Source: Fusobacterium sp. (GTDB lineage Bacteria > Fusobacteriota > Fusobacteriia > Fusobacteriales > Fusobacteriaceae). From it: 14,322 nt of DNA. The notes under the pieces were generated by a model. That model worked only from the letters and a program-made list of their open reading frames with translations. It had not been told where the DNA came from and searched no databases. Made by a program: the position numbers and the translations under genes. The first letter of the stretch is position 1. Every line of letters starts with the position of its first letter. Location of the stretch: assembly GCA_020024855.1 (NCBI GenBank), contig JAHHTB010000031.1, forward strand, positions 1 to 14,322. The letters are read 5' to 3'. Below are positions 5,081 through 12,606 of this stretch, one piece after another.

Positions 5081-6349
5081 TTATATAAAATTAGAAAACC
5101 ATTCTTTTACCAATTTAAACCTTTCTTTTTTTATTTTTACTTTTTCTTCAATTTCTTCTTCAACTTTTACATTAGCTTTTAGTAAACTTTCTTGTTCTTC
5201 TTTCTCTTTTCTTTCTTTTTCAAGTTTGTTATATTCTTTTTCCATCACTTCTAAAAGAATTCCAACTACAACAGACATTTCTGGTTTTACATTTTCAAGT
5301 CCTGCAATCTTTATTGGAAGAACTCTTTTTACTGAGTAGCCTAAATTACTCTTTACTTCTTCAAAGATTTCATCCATTTTAGTTGCTCCACCTGTAAGAT
5401 AAATTCCTTTTCCTAAATATCCTGTAAACCCTGATTCTTCTATCGCTTTTTTTATAAAAGTTACAAGATCACCTGTTCTTGCATCTATAACTTTTCTTAT
5501 ATTTCCTATTGAAATATATTTATTCCCATTTATTGGAAAATTAAATTCTTTTTTATCTTTTGTTTCACTTATCTGTTTTATTATTTCTTGTGCTTCTGAT
5601 TTTGGAATACTAAAGATATACTCTAAATCACTAACATAGTGCATTCCACCAAGAGGAAGTGACTTGGCATATATAAGTTTGTTGTTCTTATATATAACAA
5701 TATCTGTTGTTCCCTCACCTATATCTATAAGAGCCACTCCCATTGTTTTATCTTCTTCCATTAAAGTTGCCTTGGCAGAAGCATATGAGCTTAAGACTAT
5801 ACTTTCTACTTCTAATTTAGCTCTATTTACAACCTCTGTTAATTCGTCAACTTCATTTTCTCCTACAAAAATAAGATGTACATCTGCTTGTATTTCTCTT
5901 CCTGTAAGTCCAACTGGGTTTTTTACAATACCTGAACTATTAACTCTTATATTGTATATTTCACTTTCTAAAACTTTTTCTGATTTTTGTTTTAATTCTT
6001 TTTCTGCTGTTAAAAAAAGTTCTGTTATATGTTCTTCAGTAATAACTTTTTCTTCTGAGAAAGATAATTTTACATTTTTTGTTTTTGAATATATATTAGT
6101 TCCACCTATACCTAAGATGACTTTTTTTACTTCAAGTCCTGTTGCTGTTTCCATTTCTCTTACAGCATCAGTTATACTTTCACTTAAATAAATTTGGTTT
6201 TCTATCACATTTTTTTTAATTCCTCTACTTGGAACTTCAATATATTTTAATACTCTCAGTTTTTCACCATAATTACTTAGTTCACCTGCAAGCATTTTAA
6301 TTTTTGAATTTCCTACATCTAGGATAAATTTTATAATACTATTTTCCAT
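5081..6349 (-). CDS. ftsA: Cell division protein FtsA (membrane tether for FtsZ)
   Basis: Actin-family ATPase that anchors FtsZ to the inner membrane and links it to later division proteins. Visible parts are phosphate-1 DVGNSK (11-16), the 1C (SHS2) domain about 84-165 with NPVGLTGREIQADVHLIF, phosphate-2 DIGEGTTD (209-216), and the adenosine motif YLTGGATK (317-324). The C-terminal FKLVKEWFSNFI is an amphipathic helix typical of the FtsA membrane-targeting sequence. Between about 366 and 410 lies a long, strongly charged stretch rich in Lys and Glu, probably helical, which is longer than the linker in E. coli FtsA. Length 422. The ATG overlaps the end of ftsQ by 11 bases, with GGAGG (6356-6360) 6 bases upstream inside ftsQ, so translation is probably coupled. 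Confidence 0.97.
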   Translation of the reverse strand: MENSIIKFILDVGNSKIKMLAGELSNYGEKLRVLKYIEVPSRGIKKNVIENQIYLSESITDAVREMETATGLEVKKVILGIGGTNIYSKTKNVKLSFSEEKVITEEHITELFLTAEKELKQKSEKVLESEIYNIRVNSSGIVKNPVGLTGREIQADVHLIFVGENEVDELTEVVNRAKLEVESIVLSSYASAKATLMEEDKTMGVALIDIGEGTTDIVIYKNNKLIYAKSLPLGGMHYVSDLEYIFSIPKSEAQEIIKQISETKDKKEFNFPINGNKYISIGNIRKVIDARTGDLVTFIKKAIEESGFTGYLGKGIYLTGGATKMDEIFEEVKSNLGYSVKRVLPIKIAGLENVKPEMSVVVGILLEVMEKEYNKLEKERKEKEEQESLLKANVKVEEEIEEKVKIKKERFKLVKEWFSNFI

Positions 6350-7040
6350 TTTTATCCTCCATATATTTTATTATATAATCTTCATAACGAAGATCCATGT
6401 AGTCTATTTTTTTTCTGCTTGACAAATCAAAGAAAAGATAACTTCCAGTATCGTATTTTTCTTTTGTTACTTCTTTATTTGTTTTTATAACAACACCATT
6501 AGAAAGTATTAAATTTATACAATTTTCACTTTCCATATATATTTGAGATATTATATCTCTAAAATCTGTTGTCTCTACTTTATCAAGTATCTCTAAAAGA
6601 GTTTGTATTTCTTCTTCAGATTTTGCAACAATAAAAGGAAAATCTTTAGTTTTCAAATCATTTAAATAATTGTAAATTTTTCCATCTTTATCTAAAATAT
6701 AGATATCTTTTTTATATTGAAGATAGTACTTAGGATCTCTCTCTTCTACTTTTATTATAATCTCATTGAGAGTACTTTTTATCACAGAAACATTTTTCAC
6801 TCTTACATCTTGTGATATTCTTTTTTCTATTTCTTTAATATCTACATCATTAATATTTTTCCCTATTAATTGCTCTTTTAAAGGAGTAAAACTTGTTTCT
6901 AATTTTTCTGAAACTCCTTCTATTTTTACACTTTTTATTTCAAAAATAGTTTTTTTTAAAAAATTTTTTTCTGTTGTAATTACTCCAAAAGTTAAGAGAA
7001 TTATTAGTGTTATTCTAAAAATTAATTTCAAGAAAATCAC
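6339..7040 (-). CDS. ftsQ: Cell division protein FtsQ (DivIB family)
   Basis: Bitopic inner-membrane protein of the divisome that holds FtsB and FtsL and controls septal wall synthesis. The 233 residues contain one membrane segment at about 3-21, almost no cytoplasmic tail, a POTRA domain at about 36-100 (starting IKSVKIEGV), and a beta domain with YILDKDGKIY and a C-terminal MDLRYEDYIIKY strand of the kind that pairs with FtsB. Sequence conservation is low, as usual for FtsQ; identity rests on these features plus position between ddl and ftsA. The GTG start (7038-7040) has a poor ribosome site. The TTG at 7029-7031 has AGGTGAT at 7036-7042 in ideal position, so the true protein may be 3 residues shorter. 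The gene ends 11 bases inside ftsA. Confidence 0.93.
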   Translation of the reverse strand: MIFLKLIFRITLIILLTFGVITTEKNFLKKTIFEIKSVKIEGVSEKLETSFTPLKEQLIGKNINDVDIKEIEKRISQDVRVKNVSVIKSTLNEIIIKVEERDPKYYLQYKKDIYILDKDGKIYNYLNDLKTKDFPFIVAKSEEEIQTLLEILDKVETTDFRDIISQIYMESENCINLILSNGVVIKTNKEVTKEKYDTGSYLFFDLSSRKKIDYMDLRYEDYIIKYMEDKNGK

Positions 7041-7042
7041 CT
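7036..7042 (-). promoter_or_regulatory. Ribosome binding site favouring a TTG start of ftsQ
   Basis: Minus-strand AGGTGAT matches seven bases of the full anti-Shine-Dalgarno complement (AGGAGGTGAT). Measured from its AGG, it lies 8 bases before the TTG at 7029-7031. It overlaps the GTG at 7040, which cannot use it. Upstream of that GTG only AAGAGA is available. Confidence 0.5.
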
Positions 7043-7063
7043 GTCTCTTAAATTATCCATTAT

Positions 7064-7933
7064 TTATTTAAATTTTTCAACAATTTTTTTTGTAAGATCA
7101 TCAAATGTATATCCTTTTAATGTAGCAAGTTTTGGTACAAGACTTGTTTCTGTCATTCCTGGACAACTATTTACCTCTAAAAAATATAACTTTTCATCTT
7201 TTAAAATAAAATCACTTCTAGAAATTCCTTTCATTTTTAAACTATTATGAATTATTGTAGCATATTCCATTGCTTCTTGGTAGGATTTTTCACTTATTTT
7301 TGCTGGATATTCATATTCTGTCATTCCAACTGTATATTTTGATTTATAATCATATAAACCTATTTTAGGAGTTATTTTTAAAACACCTAAGGCTTCTCCT
7401 TCAACTACACCAACTGTAAGCTCTTCTCCTTTTATAAATTCTTCTATAACAAGATCTCTATCTCCAGAATTTTTTATTGCTTCTTTTAATTCTTCTTTAT
7501 TATGACATACATAAAGTCCAACAGTAGACCCTTCTGTTGATGGTTTTACTACAATAGGAAAATCTTTTATATTTTCTATATCATTTCTAGTATATGATTT
7601 TGCAATATTAACACCAACTGATTGAGCTATTTTTTTAGTAAGATCTTTATCCATTGATACAGCACTAGAAGTTACTCCAGATCCTGTGTATTTTTTCCCT
7701 AAAATATCAAGTAACCCCTGTATTCTTCCATCTTCACCATATTCTCCATGAAGAGCAAGATAAGCTAAATCATACTTATTATCTATAAATGCTGAAAGAA
7801 GATTGTCTTTATCTAAAACAACACCATAAGCATCATATCCCTGTCTTAAAAGACTATTAAGGATTGCTGTTCCTGTTCTTACTGACACCTCTTTTTCAGA
7901 TGATATTCCTCCCATAAAAACTGCTATTTTCAT
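7064..7933 (-). CDS. ddl: D-alanine--D-alanine ligase
   Basis: ATP-grasp ligase that joins two D-alanines; the dipeptide is added to the wall precursor by MurF. Family marks are MGGISSEKEVSVRTG near the start, LHGEYGEDGRIQG (61-73), VVKPSTEGSTVG (128-139) of the ATP-grasp fold, EEFIKGEELTVGVVEG, the YDYKSKY stretch (194-200), and the metal-binding C-terminal FLEVNSCPGMTETS with Glu253 and Asn255, plus Asp241. The Tyr in the YDYxxKY stretch agrees with D-Ala-D-Ala rather than D-Ala-D-lactate ligases. Length is 289, slightly shorter than E. coli DdlB. ATG start with GAGGTGG upstream (7938-7944). It sits 14 bases after murB and 23 before ftsQ, the usual dcw place of ddlB. Confidence 0.97.
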   Translation of the reverse strand: MKIAVFMGGISSEKEVSVRTGTAILNSLLRQGYDAYGVVLDKDNLLSAFIDNKYDLAYLALHGEYGEDGRIQGLLDILGKKYTGSGVTSSAVSMDKDLTKKIAQSVGVNIAKSYTRNDIENIKDFPIVVKPSTEGSTVGLYVCHNKEELKEAIKNSGDRDLVIEEFIKGEELTVGVVEGEALGVLKITPKIGLYDYKSKYTVGMTEYEYPAKISEKSYQEAMEYATIIHNSLKMKGISRSDFILKDEKLYFLEVNSCPGMTETSLVPKLATLKGYTFDDLTKKIVEKFK

Positions 7934-7947
7934 TTTGCCACCTCAAA

Positions 7948-8787
7948 TTATTTTAAAATTATTATCTCTCTTTCAAGCTCTACTCCTGAAGTCTCTTTTA
8001 CTTTTTTCTTTACTTCTGCTATAAGATTAAGCACATCTTCAAAAGTTGCTGTTCCATCATTTACTATAAAATTAGGATGTTTCATTGACATTTGTGCTCC
8101 ACCTATTTTAAGTCCTTGTGCTCCAGCTTCTATTATTAATCTTGCGGCAAAATATCCTTTAGGATTTTTAAAAGTACTTCCAAGATTTGGCATCTCTAAA
8201 GGTTGATTTTTTTCTCTTTTTTCTTGTATCTCTTTTACAAGTTCTTTTTTATATCCTTTATCAAATTTAAAATTCGCACTTATTATAATCCAATTATTTT
8301 CTTTTATTTCTGTTTTTCTATAATCTATCTTTAACTCAGATTTTGGAATTACTCTTATCTCTTTTTCTTCATTTAAAATTTCTACTGATTCTATATAATC
8401 AAAAATCTCTTTCCCATAGGCTCCACCATTCATAAACACAAGTCCACCTACAGTTCCTGGAATTCCAGCAAGTTCTTCTAATCCTGAAAGATTATTTTCT
8501 GCCATATATTTTATAAGTTTTCCAAAATCAAGACCTGCCTCCACATTTATTTTTCCATTTCCAAAATTTGTTATCTTATTCAAATTTTTTAAAGAAATAA
8601 ATGTTACATCTAAAAATTTATCATTTAAAAGAGTATTGGTTCCATTCCCTATTATAAAATAACTTTTAAGTGTTTTTAATATATCTTTTAACTCTTCTTT
8701 ATTTTCTATTTTTATAAATTTTTTAGCTTCTCCACCTATTTTCATATTAGAATGTTTTTTCATACTATATTTTTCTAATATTTCCAT
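7948..8787 (-). CDS. murB: UDP-N-acetylenolpyruvoylglucosamine reductase (MurB, type II)
   Basis: FAD- and NADPH-dependent enzyme that reduces UDP-GlcNAc-enolpyruvate to UDP-MurNAc, the second step of peptidoglycan precursor synthesis. FAD-binding parts are seen: NMKIGGEAK (14-22), IGNGTNTL (46-53) and ELAGIPGTVGGLVFMNGGAYG (105-125). The catalytic acid Ser204 lies in GSTFKNP, Arg157 in YRKTE, and a C-terminal Glu in LEREI. Length 279 and the GSTFKNP form indicate the short type II enzyme of Bacillus and Staphylococcus rather than the longer E. coli type. It starts 3 bases after the murC stop; the only ribosome site is AAGGGA about 13 bases upstream in the murC tail, so its translation probably depends on ribosomes coming off murC. 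Confidence 0.97.
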   Translation of the reverse strand: MEILEKYSMKKHSNMKIGGEAKKFIKIENKEELKDILKTLKSYFIIGNGTNTLLNDKFLDVTFISLKNLNKITNFGNGKINVEAGLDFGKLIKYMAENNLSGLEELAGIPGTVGGLVFMNGGAYGKEIFDYIESVEILNEEKEIRVIPKSELKIDYRKTEIKENNWIIISANFKFDKGYKKELVKEIQEKREKNQPLEMPNLGSTFKNPKGYFAARLIIEAGAQGLKIGGAQMSMKHPNFIVNDGTATFEDVLNLIAEVKKKVKETSGVELEREIIILK

Positions 8788-8790
8788 TAA

Positions 8791-10140
8791 CTAATTCATT
8801 CCCTTCTTTTGATTTTCTAATCTTTTTACAAAGTCATGAGCAAAAGATGAAATACTTCCTGCTCCCATAAACATATACACACGTTTTTCATTTATATCTA
8901 AAACATCTTCTAGTTCTTCTTTACTAAATAACATTTTCCCATTTCTATGATTTATTTTTTTTAGAAGATCCTCTAGAGTTACACCAAACTCATCCTTTTC
9001 ACCAGCACTATATACAGGCATAAGAATAAGCTCATCTGCGTTTTTAAATGCTCCAGCAAATTCTTCTAAAAGGAATTTTACTCTACTATATCTATGAGGT
9101 TGAAATATAACTGTTATCTCTTTATCCTCAATGCTTCTTGCTCCTTGAAGAGTTGCTTCTATCTCTGTTGGGTGATGTGCATAGTCATCTATTACTTTTA
9201 TTTCTCCATCATCAAAAAGAACATCATATCTTCTTTTTGCTCCCTTAAAATTTTCTATTTTCTCTTTTACATTTTTCATATCAAGACCAAATTCTCTAGC
9301 TATATATATAACTGGCAAAGAATTATATACATTATGTTTACCAGGAATAGAAAGAGAAAATTCTCCAATGTATTCACCTTTTATATACACATCATAAACT
9401 GTTCTTCCATTTACAATTTTTATTCCGTCTGCATATATATCTGCTTTCTTATCTAAAAGACTATATGTAACAACATTTTCTTTATATCCTATTAATTCTT
9501 GAATATTTTTATTATCTAAACATACTATTACTTCTTTTTCTGTTTGTTGCATAAAAATATTAAAAGATTTTTTTATATTTTCAAGAGAACCATGCTTTTC
9601 AAGATGATCAGCTTCTATATTTGTTATAACAGAATACTTGGGTCTCATATAAAGGAAAGAGTTGTCACTTTCATCAGCTTCTGCAACAAAATATTCTCCT
9701 GTTCCATATTTTGCATTTGATTTTATACATTCAACTATCCCACCAACTACTATTGTTGGATCTTTTTCTAATAAAATAGTTGCAAGCATAGAACTTGTAG
9801 TTGTTTTTCCATGAGTTCCTGCTACTGCTAATCCTATTTTTTTATTTAAAAGTCTTGCTAGAAGTTCTCCTCTTTTTATAACTGGTATCTTCTCTTCAAT
9901 TGCCTTTTTATACTCTGGATTTTCTTTATTTATAGCCGTTGACACAACAAGTGTATCCATACCTTTAATATTTTCTTCTTTATGTTCTGAATAAATTACT
10001 ATTCCTTGACTTCTCATTTCCTCTGTAAGATAACTATTATTTGGATCAGAACCATATACATTGTAATTTAATTCTTTCATTATCTTAGCAAGTCCACTCA
10101 TTCCTATCCCATTTATACCTACAAAAAATACATTTTTCAT
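8791..10140 (-). CDS. murC: UDP-N-acetylmuramate--L-alanine ligase
   Basis: Cytoplasmic ATP-dependent ligase that adds L-alanine to UDP-MurNAc, the first amino acid of the stem peptide. Domain order is typical: N-terminal UDP-binding Rossmann part with GINGIGMSGLA (8-18), the ATP-binding central domain with P-loop AGTHGKTTT (107-115), EADESD (154-159) and TNIEADHLEKHG (173-184), then GKHNVYNSLP (266-275). The C-terminal domain has DDYAHHPTEI (317-326) and FQPHRYSR (345-352). The HHP and PHRYSR elements separate MurC from MurD, MurE and MurF. Length 449. ATG start with GGAGGAA (GGAGG at 10150-10154) inside the end of murG, 3 bases after the murG stop. It is followed 3 bases later by murB, its pathway predecessor. 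Confidence 0.99.
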   Translation of the reverse strand: MKNVFFVGINGIGMSGLAKIMKELNYNVYGSDPNNSYLTEEMRSQGIVIYSEHKEENIKGMDTLVVSTAINKENPEYKKAIEEKIPVIKRGELLARLLNKKIGLAVAGTHGKTTTSSMLATILLEKDPTIVVGGIVECIKSNAKYGTGEYFVAEADESDNSFLYMRPKYSVITNIEADHLEKHGSLENIKKSFNIFMQQTEKEVIVCLDNKNIQELIGYKENVVTYSLLDKKADIYADGIKIVNGRTVYDVYIKGEYIGEFSLSIPGKHNVYNSLPVIYIAREFGLDMKNVKEKIENFKGAKRRYDVLFDDGEIKVIDDYAHHPTEIEATLQGARSIEDKEITVIFQPHRYSRVKFLLEEFAGAFKNADELILMPVYSAGEKDEFGVTLEDLLKKINHRNGKMLFSKEELEDVLDINEKRVYMFMGAGSISSFAHDFVKRLENQKKGMN

Positions 10141-10143
10141 TTT

Positions 10144-11211
10144 TTAATTCCTCCAAATATCCAAGCTATTAATTAAACTTTCTGTTGCATTTAAATTTCT
10201 TAACGCTTTTATTCTAAGTTTCATTTTTTGAAGTTGCTCATCATCTTCTATTAAGTCAAGAGCTGACCTCACGGCTTCTTCTGCTTCATCATTATTAAAT
10301 ACAAGAGCTCCTTCTCTTTCTTCAAGAATAATAGCATTTTCATATTGTCCAACTTTTATGGAATTATAAGGAATTAAAATAGATGGCTTCTTTAATTCTA
10401 TGAGTTCTGATATTGTTAATGCTCCTGCTCTACAAATAACTAAATCTGCTGCTGACATTATATTTATAAGATTATTAAAATAAGGTTTTATTATATCTTT
10501 CATATTTCTTTTTTCTATCTTTTTAGATATTTTTTCATAGTGTACTTTTCCTGTTGCCCAATATATTCTTATATTCTTTTTTTCTTTTAATTTTTCCCAT
10601 TCATTTAATACAGCATCATTAATACTTTTTGCTCCTAAACTTCCACCTGTAATGAGAATAATTTTTTCTCCACTCTCAACTTTAAGTTTTTCTCTTTCTT
10701 CTTTATTACTAATATTATAAATCTCTTCTCTCAAAGGATTTCCTGTTACCTTAAATTTATGTTGATATTTTATAGGAATATCATCATATGTTTTTTCAAA
10801 AGCTAAGAAAGTTTTTTTAGCAAATTTATAATAAAATTTATTTGTCATTCCAAGATTAGCATTTTGTTCTTGAAGATAAAAATTTGTTCTTGTAAGAAAG
10901 GCTGCTGTTATCATGGGAAGTGAAATATAATTTCCAAATCCTATAACCGCATCTGGCTTTTCTTCTTTTATTATTTTTATTGATTGCTTTATTGCTAAAA
11001 TCAATTTAAAGAACATTTTTATTGATTTTACTGGATATATATTTAATCCAATAAATCTAATTTTTTCTTTAGGAACCATATCTTTTTCCATCCTATTATC
11101 ACTACCAACAAATAGAACATCTGTATCTCTTCTTATTAAACCTTTTGCCACTGAAAGAGCTGGGTATATATGTCCACCTGTTCCCCCTGTGGTTATTATA
11201 ACTTTTTTCAC
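10144..11211 (-). CDS. murG: Lipid II synthase MurG (UDP-GlcNAc transferase)
   Basis: Membrane-associated GT-B glycosyltransferase (family GT28) that adds GlcNAc to lipid I on the inner face of the cytoplasmic membrane, making lipid II. Motifs seen are the N-terminal TTGGTGGHIYPAL (7-19), GFGNYISLP (91-99), LQEQNANLGMTNK (113-125), TGNPLREE, the second-domain loop ITGGSLGAKS (187-196), and CRAGALTISEL followed by GQYENA, which binds the donor sugar nucleotide. Length 355 is normal. The start is GTG (11209-11211), overlapping the murD TGA in a GTGA junction, with an imperfect AGGGAG site 7 bases upstream. In many dcw clusters ftsW lies between murD and murG; here nothing does. Confidence 0.98.
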   Translation of the reverse strand: MKKVIITTGGTGGHIYPALSVAKGLIRRDTDVLFVGSDNRMEKDMVPKEKIRFIGLNIYPVKSIKMFFKLILAIKQSIKIIKEEKPDAVIGFGNYISLPMITAAFLTRTNFYLQEQNANLGMTNKFYYKFAKKTFLAFEKTYDDIPIKYQHKFKVTGNPLREEIYNISNKEEREKLKVESGEKIILITGGSLGAKSINDAVLNEWEKLKEKKNIRIYWATGKVHYEKISKKIEKRNMKDIIKPYFNNLINIMSAADLVICRAGALTISELIELKKPSILIPYNSIKVGQYENAIILEEREGALVFNNDEAEEAVRSALDLIEDDEQLQKMKLRIKALRNLNATESLINSLDIWRN

Positions 11212-12536
11212 AACTCTTCTCCCTCTTCAAAATATTTTTTCACAAGAGTTTTAAAAACTTTTCCTCTTGTTTCAAAATTTGGAAATTGATCAAAACTTGA
11301 AGTTGATGGTGAAAGAAGAACTACTTTCTCATCTTCATTTTCTGCCAGTTTCTCTCTTAAACTTTTGACTGTATTTTCTATATCTTCTGTTATATGAATT
11401 TTTTTATTTGGATATCCTCCAAGTAAAAGTGCTTCTTTTAATCTTTCTGTCATCTCTCCTATAAGATAAACTCCACTTATATTTTCTCTAATTTTTTCAA
11501 CAAGTTCTTCTAATGGCAACCCTTTTTCTTTTCCACCACAAATAAGAATAGCACCATCATAAGCATCTATTGCAAAACAAGTAGAATCTATATTTGTTCC
11601 TTTAGAGTCATTAACAAAAAGTACTTTTTTCCACTTATAGAATCTTTCCATTCTATGCTCTAAAGGTTTTGTTGTACAAAGAAATTCTCTTATAATATTT
11701 TCATCAATTTCTAAATTTTTAGCTACACATAGAATAAACAATATATTTTCAAGATTATGTTTTCCTTTTAAGGAAAGTTTTTCAATTTCTAAAAATTCTT
11801 TTCCTCTATACATAATTTTATTACTTTCTATATAACATTGTGCAGTTTGCTTTTCTACTTTTTTTACAGTTACACCTAATTTTTTTCCAGTAACTTTTTC
11901 TAATCTTTTCATTGAATCTTCATCATTTAAGTTATATATAAAAATATCTTTTTCTGTCTGATTTTTTCCTATATTAAATTTAGCATCAAAATATTCTTCT
12001 TTTGAATTATATCTGCTTAAATGGTCTGGAGAAAGATTTATTACCATCGCAATATCTGCTTTGAAATCTTTTAAATTTTCAAGTTGATATGAACTCAATT
12101 CTAAAACAACATAATCAAGCTCTGAATTTTTACAAATTAATTCTCCAAAAGAGTTTCCAATATTTCCAGCATACTCACACTTATAATTAGCTTTTTTTAA
12201 TAATTCTGTTATCTTACTTGTTACTGTTGTTTTTCCATTACTTCCTGTAACTGCAATAATTTTAGTTTTCATCTCTAGCTTTTTCATATATCTGTATGCT
12301 AATTCTATTTCATCAATAACTTCAATTTTCATTTCTAAAGCTTTGTTTATAAGTCTAGTATAAGGTACTCCAGGACTTTTTATGAAAATATCTACTTTAT
12401 CTAGAAGATCTTCTGCTGAATCTGATGGCATTCCTGTTTTGTCATCTACCATTACCACTTCATATTTCATTTTTTCTAAAACTTCTTTTGCTCCTTTTCC
12501 ACTAACTCCATTTCCAAAAATCATTCCAACTTTCAT
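11208..12536 (-). CDS. murD: UDP-N-acetylmuramoyl-L-alanine--D-glutamate ligase
   Basis: Cytoplasmic ATP-dependent ligase that adds D-glutamate to UDP-MurNAc-L-Ala. Evidence includes the N-terminal FGNGVSGKG (7-15), IKSPGVP (52-58), P-loop VTGSNGKTTV (96-105), YAGNIGNSFGELI (122-134), ELSSYQLE (146-153), NLSPDHLSRY (167-176) and YFDAKFNI with Lys186, the lysine that is carbamylated in this family. The C-terminal domain has LEHRME, VNDSKGTN, CGGKEKGL and LSPSTSSFDQFPNFETRG. The last motif has SPSTSSFD where SPACASFD is more usual. Length 442. ATG start with GGAGG (12547-12551) 10 bases upstream. It follows mraY after 70 bases, the widest gap in the dcw run, and ends in a four-base overlap with murG. 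Confidence 0.98.
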   Translation of the reverse strand: MKVGMIFGNGVSGKGAKEVLEKMKYEVVMVDDKTGMPSDSAEDLLDKVDIFIKSPGVPYTRLINKALEMKIEVIDEIELAYRYMKKLEMKTKIIAVTGSNGKTTVTSKITELLKKANYKCEYAGNIGNSFGELICKNSELDYVVLELSSYQLENLKDFKADIAMVINLSPDHLSRYNSKEEYFDAKFNIGKNQTEKDIFIYNLNDEDSMKRLEKVTGKKLGVTVKKVEKQTAQCYIESNKIMYRGKEFLEIEKLSLKGKHNLENILFILCVAKNLEIDENIIREFLCTTKPLEHRMERFYKWKKVLFVNDSKGTNIDSTCFAIDAYDGAILICGGKEKGLPLEELVEKIRENISGVYLIGEMTERLKEALLLGGYPNKKIHITEDIENTVKSLREKLAENEDEKVVLLSPSTSSFDQFPNFETRGKVFKTLVKKYFEEGEEL

Positions 12537-12606
12537 CTTTAATCTTCCTCCAAAAATTCTTTCTCTGATATGACTAAAAGAGGATAACTATTTTACAGTT
12601 AGCCTC
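12537..12606 (-). other. mraY-murD spacer with a hairpin
   Basis: The widest gap in the dcw run. Just after the mraY stop the minus strand can form GGCTAACT-GTAAAAT-AGTTATCC (12582-12604), an eight-base stem with one mismatch and a seven-base loop. Only a short broken T-stretch follows, so it would be at best a weak terminator; an mRNA processing or stabilising element is as likely. I see no convincing promoter here. Confidence 0.4.

Noticed and set aside
4995..5339. Plus-strand ORF of 114 codons spanning the ftsA-ftsZ junction
   Set aside because: Ser/Phe-rich shadow of two overlapping real genes with no promoter or ribosome site.
5664..6191. Plus-strand ORF of 175 codons opposite ftsA
   Set aside because: Open only because the minus-strand gene lacks the matching codons; the composition is that of a shadow frame.
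6766..7071. Plus-strand ORF opposite ftsQ that looks like a membrane protein
   Set aside because: Its hydrophobic look comes from the complement of Lys/Glu-rich codons; no independent support.
9094..9456. Plus-strand ORF of 120 codons opposite murC
   Set aside because: Tyr/Ile/Phe-rich shadow frame inside a fully conserved MurC.
12382..12573. Plus-strand ORF opposite the murD start
   Set aside because: A 63-codon shadow with no ribosome site; the murD start and its GGAGG site explain the region.
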